This document shows positions 17,168-25,245 of a stretch of 64,000 nucleotides of DNA, in pieces (the stretch's first letter is position 1; each line of letters opens with the position of its first letter). Below the pieces are notes generated by a model. That model did no database searches. It saw only the letters and a program-made list of their open reading frames with translations, and had not been told where the DNA came from. Origin of the DNA: Candidatus Gastranaerophilales bacterium. Lineage in GTDB: Bacteria; Cyanobacteriota; Vampirovibrionia; Gastranaerophilales; Gastranaerophilaceae. The DNA lies in assembly GCA_910586855.1 (NCBI GenBank), contig CAJUJH010000001.1:637312-701311 (forward strand). Direction: 5' to 3'. The translations under genes and the position numbers were made by a program.

Positions 17168-19645
17168 TTACTGTCTGAAACTTAATCCTTCAAAGCTTTT
17201 TTCTAAACCCTGTTTAATCTTTGAAATTTCAGCTTCAATAATTTCGTCCGTTAAGGTTTTAGCTTCATCATGAAGAGTAATTCTGTAAGCAACGCTTCTT
17301 TTACCTTCTTCAATATTTGCCCCTTCATAAATATCAAAAACTTTAGCGCCTTTATAGATATTTTTATCGCTGAATTTTTTAATAGCTTTTAAAATATCGC
17401 TGTTTGATGTCTTTTTATCTGCAACAAAAGCAATATCTCTCATAATCGGTGTTGTTTGCGGTAATTTTTTATATTTTACAACATTTGCTTTTTGAATTGC
17501 TCCTAAAATCTCATCTAAATCAAGTTCAAAAACAAATAAATCTTGATTTAATTTCATTTTATCCGCTAAAATCGGATGCAATTTTCCAAAATAACCTATA
17601 TTAACAGGGTTTTTACCCAATAGTTCAACAGTTGCCGTTTGATAAGGATGCATAAATTTATAATTTTCAGGATTTTTAAGGGCTGAATAAACAATTCTTT
17701 TTTCAATTCCTAAAATATCAAATAAATTTTCAATAACACCTTTCAAGGTGTAAAAATCAGGAGTATCCTTTTTATTCCACATCTCATTATTTATATTGCC
17801 AAAGATGCAGCCTGAAATTTTTCTTTTTTCTTCAACCCCTGAATAATCCTCAGTTGCCTTTTCTTTGATATTAAAGGTTTTTCCGATTTCATACAGTCTG
17901 AAATTTTTGTTTCCCATATCAAAGTTTAATTTTATAACGTTTAATAAATTTGGCATTAATTGCTGGCGAAGTGTTGTAGCATCTTCACTTTGCGGATTCA
18001 TTACAATAAGTGCAGTCTCTTTATTGAGTTCTGTCATATATTCTCTATAAAGATTATCCCCCACAAGAGAAGTAGTTACAATTTCATCAAAACCAAGATT
18101 TAAGAACATTTCATTGATTTGTTTTAATATTCTCTGTTCAGGCGTAATTGTTGCCCCTTCTTTTATATTCATTAAAGTAGGTGGAATATTGTCATATCCT
18201 GCAATCCTTGCCACCTCTTCAATCAGGTCAATTTCGCGGTAAACATCATTTGTTCTGTAGCTTGGAACCTTAAATTTTGCTGCAATTTCATTTTTTCCTA
18301 AAAGTTCAAACCCTAGATTTTGAAGGATTTCAACACATTTATCCTGTTCAATCTCAACTCCTAAGATTCTTTTAATCTCTGAACCTCTTAAAGTGATTTC
18401 AATATCATCTTTTTTGTTTTTACCGCACTCTGTCATGCCTTCAAATTTGGCATCCGCGTATTTTATTAGAAGGTTAACTGCCTGCATTAAACCCATCTGA
18501 ACAAGCTCAATATCAACGCCTCTTTCAAATCTTGCACTTGCTTCAGAACGGTATCCTACAGAGCGGGCTGATTTTCTGTTGGTATGAGATGTAAAAAATG
18601 CAGCTTCAAGTGCAATATTTTTGGTATTATCATCAATTTCGGAGTTATTTCCGCCAAAAACACCGGCTAAGCAAACGGGCTCTTTTTCTGTTGCTATTAC
18701 AACCGTTTCTTTTGTTAAAGTTCTTTCAATTTCATCAATTGTGGTTAATTTCTCGCCTTCTTTAGCGTATCTTACGCAAAGGTAATTATCCAGTTTATCA
18801 AAATCAAAAGCATGTAATGGTGTGCCAAATTCAAGCATAACGTAGTTTGTAATATCAACAACGTTATTAATCGGGCGCATACCGGCTGCTGCAACTCTTC
18901 TTTGGATAAAATCAGGTGCAGGTTTTATTTTTATATCTTTTAAAAGGGCTATTGAATAGTATTTACAAGCCTCTTCGTCTTTTATTTCAACCTTAAATTT
19001 ATCGGTTGAAGTATCTTTTGTGGCACTTAAGGGTGAAAATTTTAATTTTTTATTAAATAATGCTGAAAGTTCTCTTGCAACACCTATAACAGACATCTGG
19101 TCACCCCTGTTTGCAGTGGGTGCAAGGTGAAACACAATTTCATCATTTAAATTCAAGATTTTTTCTAAAGGCTCGCCAAGTTTAACTTCTCCTAAGCCTA
19201 AGGTAGGATTATTTAAAATTAAAATTCCATCTTCTTTTTGCATGCCATCTAAACCAAGTTCATCTTGAGAGCATAGCATACCTTGGGATTCTACTCCGCG
19301 TATTACAGCAGGAGTAAGTTCAAATAATTCGCCTGTTTTTCTTGAAAAAACTTTTGAGCCAACACTTGCATACGGTATAATCTGCCCCTCTTTAATATTT
19401 TGTGCGCCGCAAACGACAGTTTTTTGGGCATTTCCTGTATCAACCGTAACTAAGTGTAATTTGTCAGCATCCGGATGATTATCAATTTTTTTAATTAACG
19501 CAGTTATTATATTTGTAAAATTTGGTTTTTTATGTTCAATCTCTTCAACCTCTAAACCGCTCATAGTAAGCTTATGGGCAATTAATTCGGGCTCAACCCC
19601 TTCTAAATCAACATATTCATTTAACCACTCAAGTGAAACCTGCAT
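17168..19645 (-). CDS. pheT: Phenylalanine--tRNA ligase beta subunit
   Basis: The full 825-residue beta chain of the alpha2-beta2 enzyme that charges tRNA-Phe. Visible domains in order: the EMAP/tRNA-binding OB fold (IITALIKKIDNHPDADKLHLVTVD), the B3/B4 editing domain, B5 (GSEIKRILGV), the catalytic-like core (ARIAGYDNIPP... QLMPNLLNVI), and the C-terminal FDX-ACB domain (PIMRDIAFV). pheS is not in this window. The peptide module at 19.8-20.0 kb lies upstream. Confidence 0.97.
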   Translation of the reverse strand: MQVSLEWLNEYVDLEGVEPELIAHKLTMSGLEVEEIEHKKPNFTNIITALIKKIDNHPDADKLHLVTVDTGNAQKTVVCGAQNIKEGQIIPYASVGSKVFSRKTGELFELTPAVIRGVESQGMLCSQDELGLDGMQKEDGILILNNPTLGLGEVKLGEPLEKILNLNDEIVFHLAPTANRGDQMSVIGVARELSALFNKKLKFSPLSATKDTSTDKFKVEIKDEEACKYYSIALLKDIKIKPAPDFIQRRVAAAGMRPINNVVDITNYVMLEFGTPLHAFDFDKLDNYLCVRYAKEGEKLTTIDEIERTLTKETVVIATEKEPVCLAGVFGGNNSEIDDNTKNIALEAAFFTSHTNRKSARSVGYRSEASARFERGVDIELVQMGLMQAVNLLIKYADAKFEGMTECGKNKKDDIEITLRGSEIKRILGVEIEQDKCVEILQNLGFELLGKNEIAAKFKVPSYRTNDVYREIDLIEEVARIAGYDNIPPTLMNIKEGATITPEQRILKQINEMFLNLGFDEIVTTSLVGDNLYREYMTELNKETALIVMNPQSEDATTLRQQLMPNLLNVIKLNFDMGNKNFRLYEIGKTFNIKEKATEDYSGVEEKRKISGCIFGNINNEMWNKKDTPDFYTLKGVIENLFDILGIEKRIVYSALKNPENYKFMHPYQTATVELLGKNPVNIGYFGKLHPILADKMKLNQDLFVFELDLDEILGAIQKANVVKYKKLPQTTPIMRDIAFVADKKTSNSDILKAIKKFSDKNIYKGAKVFDIYEGANIEEGKRSVAYRITLHDEAKTLTDEIIEAEISKIKQGLEKSFEGLSFRQ

Positions 19646-19803
19646 ATAATTAAATCCTTTTAAATACTTATCTTTTTTACAAACCCAATTTTATTACAAA
19701 CAATCTTAATAATCCACCCATAAATACTTCTAATCCCAGTAATAAAAATGTATAAAAATTCTAAAACTTTTGTATATAGTGTTTTAGGAAAGCAGATTCC
19801 ATC

Positions 19804-19831
19804 TTGTAAAAAATATAAATTAATTTATAAT
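19804..19831 (+). promoter_or_regulatory. Promoter of the antisense RNA of the first peptide locus
   Basis: TTGTAA (19804-19809) and TATAAT (19826-19831) are 16 bases apart on the plus strand, in a region with no plus-strand gene downstream. Start predicted near 19838. Confidence 0.65.
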
Positions 19832-19837
19832 ATAAAT

Positions 19838-19915
19838 ATCAGGGGCGGTAGCTAGCACTACCATAACCTATCTATAGAGCTAAAGTGGCGTTTACTTTTT
19901 GTAGGCGTCACTTTT
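19838..19915 (+). ncRNA. Candidate antisense RNA (RNAII-like)
   Basis: A predicted ~78-base transcript. It begins with a G-rich stretch and a perfect hairpin GGTAG-N6-CTACC, then carries one copy of the direct repeat CTATC-n-ATAGAGCTAAAGT, and ends in a terminator stem that overlaps the 3' end of the peptide gene on the other strand. This is the layout of RNAII in Fst/par-type systems. Inferred from sequence only. Confidence 0.55.
19882..19915. terminator. Shared hairpin terminator of the convergent RNAs
   Basis: Imperfect ~14-bp stem (AAAGTGGCG...TAC / GTA...CGTCACTTT) with a T5 loop. A T-run follows on the plus strand, and the stem lies across the stop codon of the minus-strand peptide. 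Confidence 0.6.
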
Positions 19916-19969
19916 AATTACGAATAAAATCAAAAAGATTAAAAATAAACTTAAATTGAAATTTTCCAT
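19892..19969 (-). CDS. Small hydrophobic peptide, candidate type I toxin (25 aa)
   Basis: The peptide starts MENFNLSLFLIF, has a single run of about 15 hydrophobic residues, and ends in the polar tail KSDAYKK: the shape of Fst- or holin-like membrane toxins. AAAGGAGG lies 10 bases upstream of the ATG. An in-frame ATG 21 bases earlier would encode the ribosome site itself and is not favoured. Transcribed toward, and overlapping, the plus-strand antisense RNA. It lacks the proline conserved in classical Fst, so homology is not claimed. Confidence 0.6.
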   Translation of the reverse strand: MENFNLSLFLIFLILFVIKSDAYKK

Positions 19970-20112
19970 AACATAAGCCCCTCCTTTCATAAGAACTATC
20001 GGCATAGAGCCAAAGTATTTTGTTGTTGCCAAAGTTCTTTAAAGAAAAATAGGCTTAGCCCCTGTAATATTTAATTTTCAAACTTTCAGCGCCAAAATTG
20101 CCAAAATTATTA

Positions 20113-21480
20113 TTAATTATTCAAACTATGTAATGGAGCAGGGATTCTGCCAAGACGGTTCACAAAAACGCTTGAATCAAGCTTATTTACAGGCATAATG
20201 GGAGCAGTTCCCAAAAGCCCGCCAAATTCAGCCTCTTCCCCGACAGTTTTGCCTGGAACAGGGATAATCCTTACAGCTGTTGTCTTTTTATTTATCATGC
20301 CTATTGCCATCTCGTCTGCTATGATGCCTGCTATGGTTTCAACAGGAGTATTGCCTGGGATTGCAATCATATCAAGTCCTACAGAGCAAACGCTTGTCAT
20401 GGCTTCCAGTTTATCAATTGTTAAAACACCTTGTCTTGCAGCCTTTATCATACCTGCATCTTCTGATACCGGTATAAAGGCGCCTGATAGCCCGCCTACA
20501 TAGCTTGAAGCCATAATACCGCCTTTTTTAACAGCATCATTTAACATTGCAAGCGCTGCCGTTGTGCCATGAGCTCCTGCAGCCTCTAAACCCATTGCTT
20601 CAAAAATTCCCGCAACACTGTCTCCTTCAGCAGGAGTAGGTGCTAAAGATAAATCTATAACCCCGAAAGGTACATCAAGTCTTTTTGCAAGGCGGCGTCC
20701 GATTAATTCACCCGTTGTGGTTATCTTGAATGCTGTCTTTTTAATAGTATTGGCTACTTCCCCTAAATCTGCTGTTTTGGACATATTTTCAATAGCCCAT
20801 CTGACAACACCCGGTCCTGAAACCCCTACATTTAATGCCGCTTCTGGTTCATTTATACCGCAATAAGCACCTGCCATAAAGGGATTATCGGTGACAGAAT
20901 TGCAAAAACATACAAATTTTGCAGCCCCAAGCCCATCAGCATCTTTGGTAAGCTCTGCCGCCTTTTTAATTACATTTGCAGTTTTTAAAACACCCACCAT
21001 ATTGATTCCAGCCTTTGAAGTTGCAAGATTCAACGATGAGCAAACTCTTTTTGTTGTTGCAAGAGCTTCAGGGATGCTTTCAATAAACTTTTTATCCCCG
21101 TTTGTGCAGCCCTTTTCAACCAAGGCTGAATATCCGCCGATAAAATCAATCCCGATTTCTTCAGCTGCTTTATCTAAAACCTGTGCCAAATACACATAAT
21201 CAGGATTTGTGCAGGATTCTGCTATTAAAGAAATTGGAGTAACTGCAATTCTTTTATTAATAATCGGTATTGAAAATTCATTTTCAAGTTCTTGTGCGTA
21301 TTGAGAAAGTTTTCCCGCATGCTTTAAAATTTTATCGTAAACTTTTCTGCCGACAGTTTTAATATCCTCACTGGCACAATCTCTAAGGCTTAACGCCAGC
21401 GTTACAGTCCTTATATCAAGATGATGAACTTTAATCATCTCAATTGTTTCCATTATGTTTTGAATATTAAAATCTTTCAT
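20113..21480 (-). CDS. PFL family protein (UPF0210/DUF711)
   Basis: A 455-residue protein with the UPF0210 opening (IMETIEMIKVHHLDIRTVTLALSLRDCA) and glycine-rich, radical-enzyme-like later part (GVSGPGVVRWAI, GMLEAAGAHGT-like). The family is distantly related to pyruvate formate-lyase but has no proven reaction. It is regularly found next to a small ACT-domain protein (UPF0237), which is the case here, supporting a joint role possibly regulated by an amino acid. Confidence 0.93.
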   Translation of the reverse strand: MKDFNIQNIMETIEMIKVHHLDIRTVTLALSLRDCASEDIKTVGRKVYDKILKHAGKLSQYAQELENEFSIPIINKRIAVTPISLIAESCTNPDYVYLAQVLDKAAEEIGIDFIGGYSALVEKGCTNGDKKFIESIPEALATTKRVCSSLNLATSKAGINMVGVLKTANVIKKAAELTKDADGLGAAKFVCFCNSVTDNPFMAGAYCGINEPEAALNVGVSGPGVVRWAIENMSKTADLGEVANTIKKTAFKITTTGELIGRRLAKRLDVPFGVIDLSLAPTPAEGDSVAGIFEAMGLEAAGAHGTTAALAMLNDAVKKGGIMASSYVGGLSGAFIPVSEDAGMIKAARQGVLTIDKLEAMTSVCSVGLDMIAIPGNTPVETIAGIIADEMAIGMINKKTTAVRIIPVPGKTVGEEAEFGGLLGTAPIMPVNKLDSSVFVNRLGRIPAPLHSLNN

Positions 21481-21567
21481 AAAAAACCTGCCCGCATCCG
21501 ACTAAAATAACTAAAAATGAGCTGCCTTTATAATATCTGTTCTTAAGGCTGCCTCTAAATTAAATTC

Positions 21568-21846
21568 CTAAATTGAGTGCATATTGTCAAAGATTTCTTT
21601 TCTTTGCACCCAAACTTCCATATCTACTTCCTTGCCTGAATTTACAATGCCATCTTTTATTTCTTTGAAAGATTTATCGGCATTTTTGATGCTGCATAGC
21701 ATCATCATAACAAAGTAATCCTGCATAATTGTTTGTTTAATATCTTCAATATTAACATTCAGCTTAGCAAGCGTGTTTGCAATATGTGCAACAATCCCAA
21801 CCTTGTCTTTTCCTGATATGGTAATAATTATTTTATCTTCACTCAT
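21568..21846 (-). CDS. ACT domain protein (UPF0237)
   Basis: A 92-residue single ACT domain: IIITISGKDKVGIVAHIANTLAKLNVNIEDIKQTI is the ligand-binding strand-helix-strand unit. It lies 87 bases upstream of the PFL-family gene in the same direction, the usual pairing. Probably a small-molecule sensor for that protein. Confidence 0.93.
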   Translation of the reverse strand: MSEDKIIITISGKDKVGIVAHIANTLAKLNVNIEDIKQTIMQDYFVMMMLCSIKNADKSFKEIKDGIVNSGKEVDMEVWVQRKEIFDNMHSI

Positions 21847-21924
21847 AAACTTTCCTTAAATTTTTCTTTGAAAAAACTTTTCTAATGGCTCAATGCTTAA
21901 AATTCTTATTGAGCCCGGTAGAAA

Positions 21925-22113
21925 CTATTTTTTAATATCTTCTTTTATTACAATTAAATTATTCATAATTTTCATTGCAACAGTAGGCAAAACAACATCA
22001 TTTAAACCATTTGCAATACTTATAATGCTTCCTGCCTTAAGTGTTGTTTCTTCACCTTTATACATAAAAGTGTAATCCGTGTCTCTATCTGACCTGATTG
22101 TGATTTTATCCAT
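21925..22113 (-). CDS. Hypothetical 62-aa protein
   Basis: No family recognised. Predicted beta-rich and soluble: ITIRSDRDTDYTFMYKGEETTLKAG followed by DVVLPTVAMKIMNNLIVIKED. It sits within a minus-strand run of five genes (dehydrogenase, deoC, this, ACT, PFL), 19 bases after deoC, so it is probably expressed with them. Confidence 0.65.
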   Translation of the reverse strand: MDKITIRSDRDTDYTFMYKGEETTLKAGSIISIANGLNDVVLPTVAMKIMNNLIVIKEDIKK

Positions 22114-22132
22114 TTTATCTACCTTTAAATAA

Positions 22133-22795
22133 TTAATATTTAACTATTGCAACGCCGGAGCTTGTACCTAATCTGTCCGCCCCCGCTTCAATTAAATCAA
22201 TCGCTTGAACCCTTGTTCTAATACCGCCTGAAGCCTTAACACCAAGTCCTCTGCGGGAAACTGTATCGCTCATTAAGCGGATATTTTCAGTTGTTGCCCC
22301 TAACCCGTTCTTTAGAAAACCGGTTGAAGTTTTAACAAAATCAGCCCCTGCTGTTATGCAATTGAGGCATGCTTTTTTAATTTCATCTCTTGTTAAAAGG
22401 TCGACTTCCAAAATCACCTTTAAATTATGCTTTCCGCAGACATTCTTTGTTGTTTTAATTTCATCAGATACTCTTTTATAATCTCCCATTTTTATTGCTG
22501 AAAGATTTATAACAGTATCTATCTCATCTGCTCCTTCGTTTATGACCTCATGCACCTGTACAAGGGTTGTATCCATACTATTTGTGCCCAAAGGAAAATT
22601 CACAACAGTGACAAGTTTAACATCTCCCTTTGTTTTATTATCATCAATATATTTTCTTGCAAATTTAACAAAATTAGGGTTTATACAAATGCCGAAAAAT
22701 TTGTATTCAAAAGCCTCATCAATCAGCTGTTTAATGTGTTCTTCCGTTGCACCGGGTTTTAAAAGTGTGTGTTCAATGTATTTCGCTATATCCAT
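22133..22795 (-). CDS. deoC: Deoxyribose-phosphate aldolase
   Basis: Class I aldolase (220 residues) that splits 2-deoxyribose 5-phosphate into acetaldehyde and glyceraldehyde 3-phosphate. It has IEHTLLKPGATEEHI, the Schiff-base lysine in ADFVKTSTGF, and the second conserved lysine in GVKASGGIRT. The length is typical. The gene begins 8 bases after the dehydrogenase stop. Confidence 0.97.
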   Translation of the reverse strand: MDIAKYIEHTLLKPGATEEHIKQLIDEAFEYKFFGICINPNFVKFARKYIDDNKTKGDVKLVTVVNFPLGTNSMDTTLVQVHEVINEGADEIDTVINLSAIKMGDYKRVSDEIKTTKNVCGKHNLKVILEVDLLTRDEIKKACLNCITAGADFVKTSTGFLKNGLGATTENIRLMSDTVSRRGLGVKASGGIRTRVQAIDLIEAGADRLGTSSGVAIVKY

Positions 22796-22803
22796 AGCTC
22801 ATA

Positions 22804-23808
22804 TTATACCAAAACCTGATTTTTAGCGCCAGTATCAAAATTTAAACAAGATTTCATATTCTCTAAAGTTATCTCTAAAATTCTTCTTGTTGCTTCCTTT
22901 GTATCATAGGCTGTGTGCGGAGTTATAAGTACATTGTCCATCTTTAAAAGCCTGTTTGCAATCAAAAAATTCTTTAAACAGTTATTTTTAACATTATTGA
23001 AATCCCTTGCTCGTGTGGGTTTTTGCCATAATATATCTTCACATTCTATTACATCAAGCGCAGCATACCCTACCCTTTGTTCTACAATAGCATCATAAAG
23101 GGCATCTGTGTCTATAATTTCACCCCTTGCGGTATTTACTATTATCACCCCTTTTTTAAGAGAATTTATGCGGTTTCTGTCAAACATTCTTAATGTATCA
23201 GGAGTTAATGGAGTGTTTATGCTTATAACATCAGCTCTTTTGCACAATTCATCAAGCGAAACATACTCAGCATCTGTATTTTTGTTGATATCATAGGCTA
23301 TAACATCCATAGAAAAGCCTTTTGCAATTTTAACTACTTTTGAACCTATTGCGCCTGTTCCTATTACACCCATTGTTTTAGAGTATAATTCAACCCCTAT
23401 ATATTTATCTAAAAGGATGTTGCCCATACGGAGCGCATTATTTGACTGCGGAACTTTTCTAATTAGTGCCAAAAGGCTTGCAAAAACGTATTCTGCAACA
23501 GTATAATCCCCGTAATTTGGTGCATTGAAAACAACTATACCGTTTTCTTTTGTATAGTTTAAATCGACATTTGAATAGCCGACACTCCTTAAAATTATAA
23601 ATTTTAAGTTGCCAAATTGCTGCAGGGTCTGTCTGTTTAACAATGATGGTATAAAAACAGATATAATATCTGAATCAAGCACTTCTTCCGGTGCCTTTAA
23701 GCTTGAATGCAGGCTTTCATTTACAAAAACAGGTTCCAAGCCTTCTATAGCGTGATTTTTAATAAATTCTTCCTCGTGCGGGAGGGTGTCAAAAAATGTA
23801 ATTTTCAT
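22804..23808 (-). CDS. D-2-hydroxyacid dehydrogenase (D-lactate dehydrogenase-like)
   Basis: A 334-residue NAD-dependent dehydrogenase. The Rossmann motif GVIGTGAIGSKV, the catalytic Arg/Glu region NTARGEIIDTDAL and the late His in ITPHTAYDT are all present. Closest in character to fermentative LdhA/VanH types. First gene of the run to deoC and PFL. A terminator-like hairpin lies only ~35 bases upstream of its ATG (see 23843-23980). Confidence 0.9.
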   Translation of the reverse strand: MKITFFDTLPHEEEFIKNHAIEGLEPVFVNESLHSSLKAPEEVLDSDIISVFIPSLLNRQTLQQFGNLKFIILRSVGYSNVDLNYTKENGIVVFNAPNYGDYTVAEYVFASLLALIRKVPQSNNALRMGNILLDKYIGVELYSKTMGVIGTGAIGSKVVKIAKGFSMDVIAYDINKNTDAEYVSLDELCKRADVISINTPLTPDTLRMFDRNRINSLKKGVIIVNTARGEIIDTDALYDAIVEQRVGYAALDVIECEDILWQKPTRARDFNNVKNNCLKNFLIANRLLKMDNVLITPHTAYDTKEATRRILEITLENMKSCLNFDTGAKNQVLV

Positions 23809-23842
23809 AATGCTTATTTTTTAAACTATATTTGGCTAAAAA

Positions 23843-23980
23843 TAATCCCCCAATGGTTTAGGCACAGGGGGATTACATCAATTTCCTCTGTAGAGTCTGT
23901 TTTGATGTTGGATTATATTTAGTTTGAAACCTGCTGACAATTTAAAGTAATCCCCTAATGGATAAGACATCAGGGGATTA
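23843..23980. repeat. Two homologous 33-base hairpins
   Basis: TAATCCCCC...GGGGGATTA (23843-23875) and TAATCCCC...GGGGATTA (23948-23980) are each 33 bases long, 72 bases apart. Their loops are also alike (both contain CAATGG or TAATGG on the plus strand). On the minus strand the left hairpin is followed by TTTTT and resembles a terminator in the leader of the dehydrogenase gene. They could be a tandem attenuator or an untranslated RNA. Confidence 0.55.
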
Positions 23981-24001
23981 TCAACAAAAATAAACGGCTT
24001 G

Positions 24002-24063
24002 AACAGTGAAACTGTTTTTGCCAAGTTTACTTTTGTTAAGGTCAAAAAGGGTGAAACCTTTTT
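24002..24063. repeat. Second pair of small hairpins with GTGAAA loops
   Basis: AACAGT-GAA-ACTGTT (24002-24016) and AAAAAGG-GTGAAA-CCTTTTT (24044-24063) follow the first pair. Both contain GTGAAAC at the turn. The second has a T-run on the plus strand and an A-run that would read as T on the minus. With 23843-23980 they fill the ~380-base gap between the dehydrogenase and the MerR-like gene; no coding frame is evident there. Confidence 0.45.
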
Positions 24064-24187
24064 TCCCGTGTTTACTACTTATAGTATAACATAAAACTTT
24101 TATTTTTTAAATACACATTAATTAAAATTAACATTACTATACATTGGCAATTGTGAAAATTAACGCCATCAATAATAATCACTTATT

Positions 24188-24574
24188 ATGAGAAAGGCGT
24201 TAAAAATAAGATACGAAGAAGCTGTGGCAACTCCAAATGTGCCATTATTTACAACTAAAGATATTATGGAGATTTTCCGTTTTTCGTCCCAAGCAACAGC
24301 ACAGAGGTTTGATAAAAGCGGTCTTATTAAAGCAAAAAGAAATAATAACGGACACAGGCTGTATTCGTATAATCAAATTGAATATATGAAAAAGCTGCAA
24401 AAGCTTGTAGACTATGATATTTCCCATTTTACACTCAAAACCCTTATGGAATTTGAAATATCCAAGGGCAGGGATGCGGATTTATTCTTGGAAGAATTTA
24501 CCGAATTTTATACAAAACGCCTGTATTCCGCTAACCGCAACGCAAAACGCAGGCAAAAGAAAAAAGCTGATTAG
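24188..24574 (+). CDS. MerR-like HTH regulator, 128 aa
   Basis: The segment FTTKDIMEIFRFSSQATAQRFDKSGLIKAKRNNNGHRLYSYNQIEYMKKL is a winged helix of the MerR/excisionase type. A short basic tail (NRNAKRRQKKK) ends it, with no cysteine-rich effector domain. Probably a DNA-binding regulator, or a partner of the adjacent peptide locus at 24.7 kb, which it precedes on the same strand. Confidence 0.75.
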   Translation: MRKALKIRYEEAVATPNVPLFTTKDIMEIFRFSSQATAQRFDKSGLIKAKRNNNGHRLYSYNQIEYMKKLQKLVDYDISHFTLKTLMEFEISKGRDADLFLEEFTEFYTKRLYSANRNAKRRQKKKAD

Positions 24575-24657
24575 TGAGTTTTAAACCGCAGGGTGTAATT
24601 TATTGCTCTGACCAAGCATTTTGAGCCTTTGTATAAATTATTACCATATTCTGGTCT

Positions 24658-24686
24658 TTGTAAAATCAAGCTATGCTTGGTATAAT
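24658..24686 (+). promoter_or_regulatory. Promoter of the second peptide locus
   Basis: TTGTAA (24658-24663), a 17-base spacer, and a consensus TATAAT (24681-24686). Start predicted near 24693, leaving a ~70-base leader. ACCAAGCA (24611-24618) and TGCTTGGT (24674-24681) form an inverted repeat around the -35 box, a possible operator. Confidence 0.75.
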
Positions 24687-24763
24687 AAAACCAAAGGGTG
24701 GTACAACTCTGCCTCTAGCACAGACATTTTACTAAGAAATGGCTAGAAAGGAGAGTTAAAACT

Positions 24764-24832
24764 ATGATTTTAGACAAAATAATAATGCTACTAATCGTAG
24801 CAACGCTATTCATAGTAGCATCAAAATTCTAA
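24764..24832 (+). CDS. Small hydrophobic peptide, candidate type I toxin (22 aa)
   Basis: The peptide begins MILDKIIMLL and ends TLFIVASKF: one membrane-spanning stretch with a charged start and a Lys near the end. AAAGGAG lies 10 bases before the ATG, the same spacing as in the peptide gene at 19.9 kb. It has its own strong promoter upstream and a convergent promoter downstream. It is flanked by a MerR-like gene and an Xre-type gene. A membrane-active toxin is the best guess; a small regulatory membrane peptide is the alternative. Confidence 0.62.
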   Translation: MILDKIIMLLIVATLFIVASKF

Positions 24833-24892
24833 CATCATAGGGTACTAAGTGAAGCCTCGGAGAAGTCCTATTTCTTTGAGGCTTCCCCCTAT
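24777..24892 (-). ncRNA. Candidate antisense RNA to the 22-aa peptide
   Basis: A minus-strand transcript from the promoter at 24899-24926 would cover the 3' hairpin and most of the peptide gene. It could end at the perfect 8-bp stem ATGCTACT/AGTAGCAT (24785-24821) followed by TATTATTTT. Repeats TACTAAG (24730-24736 and 24843-24849) and AGGGT..TAC allow extra pairing with the peptide mRNA leader. Prediction only. Confidence 0.5.
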
Positions 24893-24893
24893 G
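24836..24893. terminator. Long stem-loop downstream of the 22-aa peptide
   Basis: CATAGGG/CCCTATG closes an inner 14-bp stem (GAAGCCTCGGAGAA / TTCTTTGAGGCTTC, two G-U pairs). There is no clear T-run, so it may be a stabilising or antisense-recognition structure rather than a simple terminator. Confidence 0.6.
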
Positions 24894-24898
24894 CTTAT

Positions 24899-24926
24899 AT
24901 TATACCCCATTTATTCTAAATTTCAA
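24899..24926 (-). promoter_or_regulatory. Convergent antisense promoter
   Basis: On the minus strand TTGAAA (24926-24921), a 16-base spacer and a consensus TATAAT (24904-24899). It points into the peptide gene; nothing else lies downstream on that strand for over 1 kb. Confidence 0.65.
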
Positions 24927-24958
24927 GCCGCAGGATGTATTTATTTATGCTTTTTGTC

Positions 24959-25177
24959 TTATTTTAAAAGCTCGTAAGGTTCTACTTTTAGGGCATCAGC
25001 CAGTTTACATAAAACATCAAGGCTCGGGTTTCTTCTGCCTGCTTCTAAATCATAAATAAAATCCTTAGATACTTCAGCCTTAATGCTTAGTTGCAATTGC
25101 GTAAAACCCAGCATTTTTCTGTACTTTCGTATATTTTTTCTAAGATTTTGCTCAACTTTTTTCGTGCTGCTTGTCAT
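24959..25177 (-). CDS. Xre-family HTH regulator, 72 aa
   Basis: A stand-alone Cro/CI-type helix-turn-helix: LRKNIRKYRKMLGFTQLQLSIKAEVSKDFIYDLEAGRRNPSLDVLCKLADALKVEPYELL covers the entire domain. Such single-domain proteins often regulate adjacent stress or toxin modules. It lies 33 bases from the convergent antisense promoter, and its transcript would run into that promoter. A 69-residue gene is divergent from it. Confidence 0.88.
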   Translation of the reverse strand: MTSSTKKVEQNLRKNIRKYRKMLGFTQLQLSIKAEVSKDFIYDLEAGRRNPSLDVLCKLADALKVEPYELLK

Positions 25178-25245
25178 ATTTTTATGTTAATGTTAAAATA
25201 AAATTATAAATCGTGCTTGATGACAGATAAGAAGAAGGAATATAA

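Larger units (their letters stand above)
19874..20016 (+). repeat. Pair of direct repeats linking the two RNAs
   Basis: ATAGAGCYAAAGT occurs at 19874-19886 and 20004-20016, each preceded by CTATC (19868-19872, 19996-20000). One copy is inside the plus-strand RNA and the other in the 5' leader of the minus-strand peptide mRNA. The two transcripts are therefore complementary at their repeats, as with DRa/DRb of Fst loci. CCAAAGT recurs a third time at 20029-20035. Confidence 0.6.
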
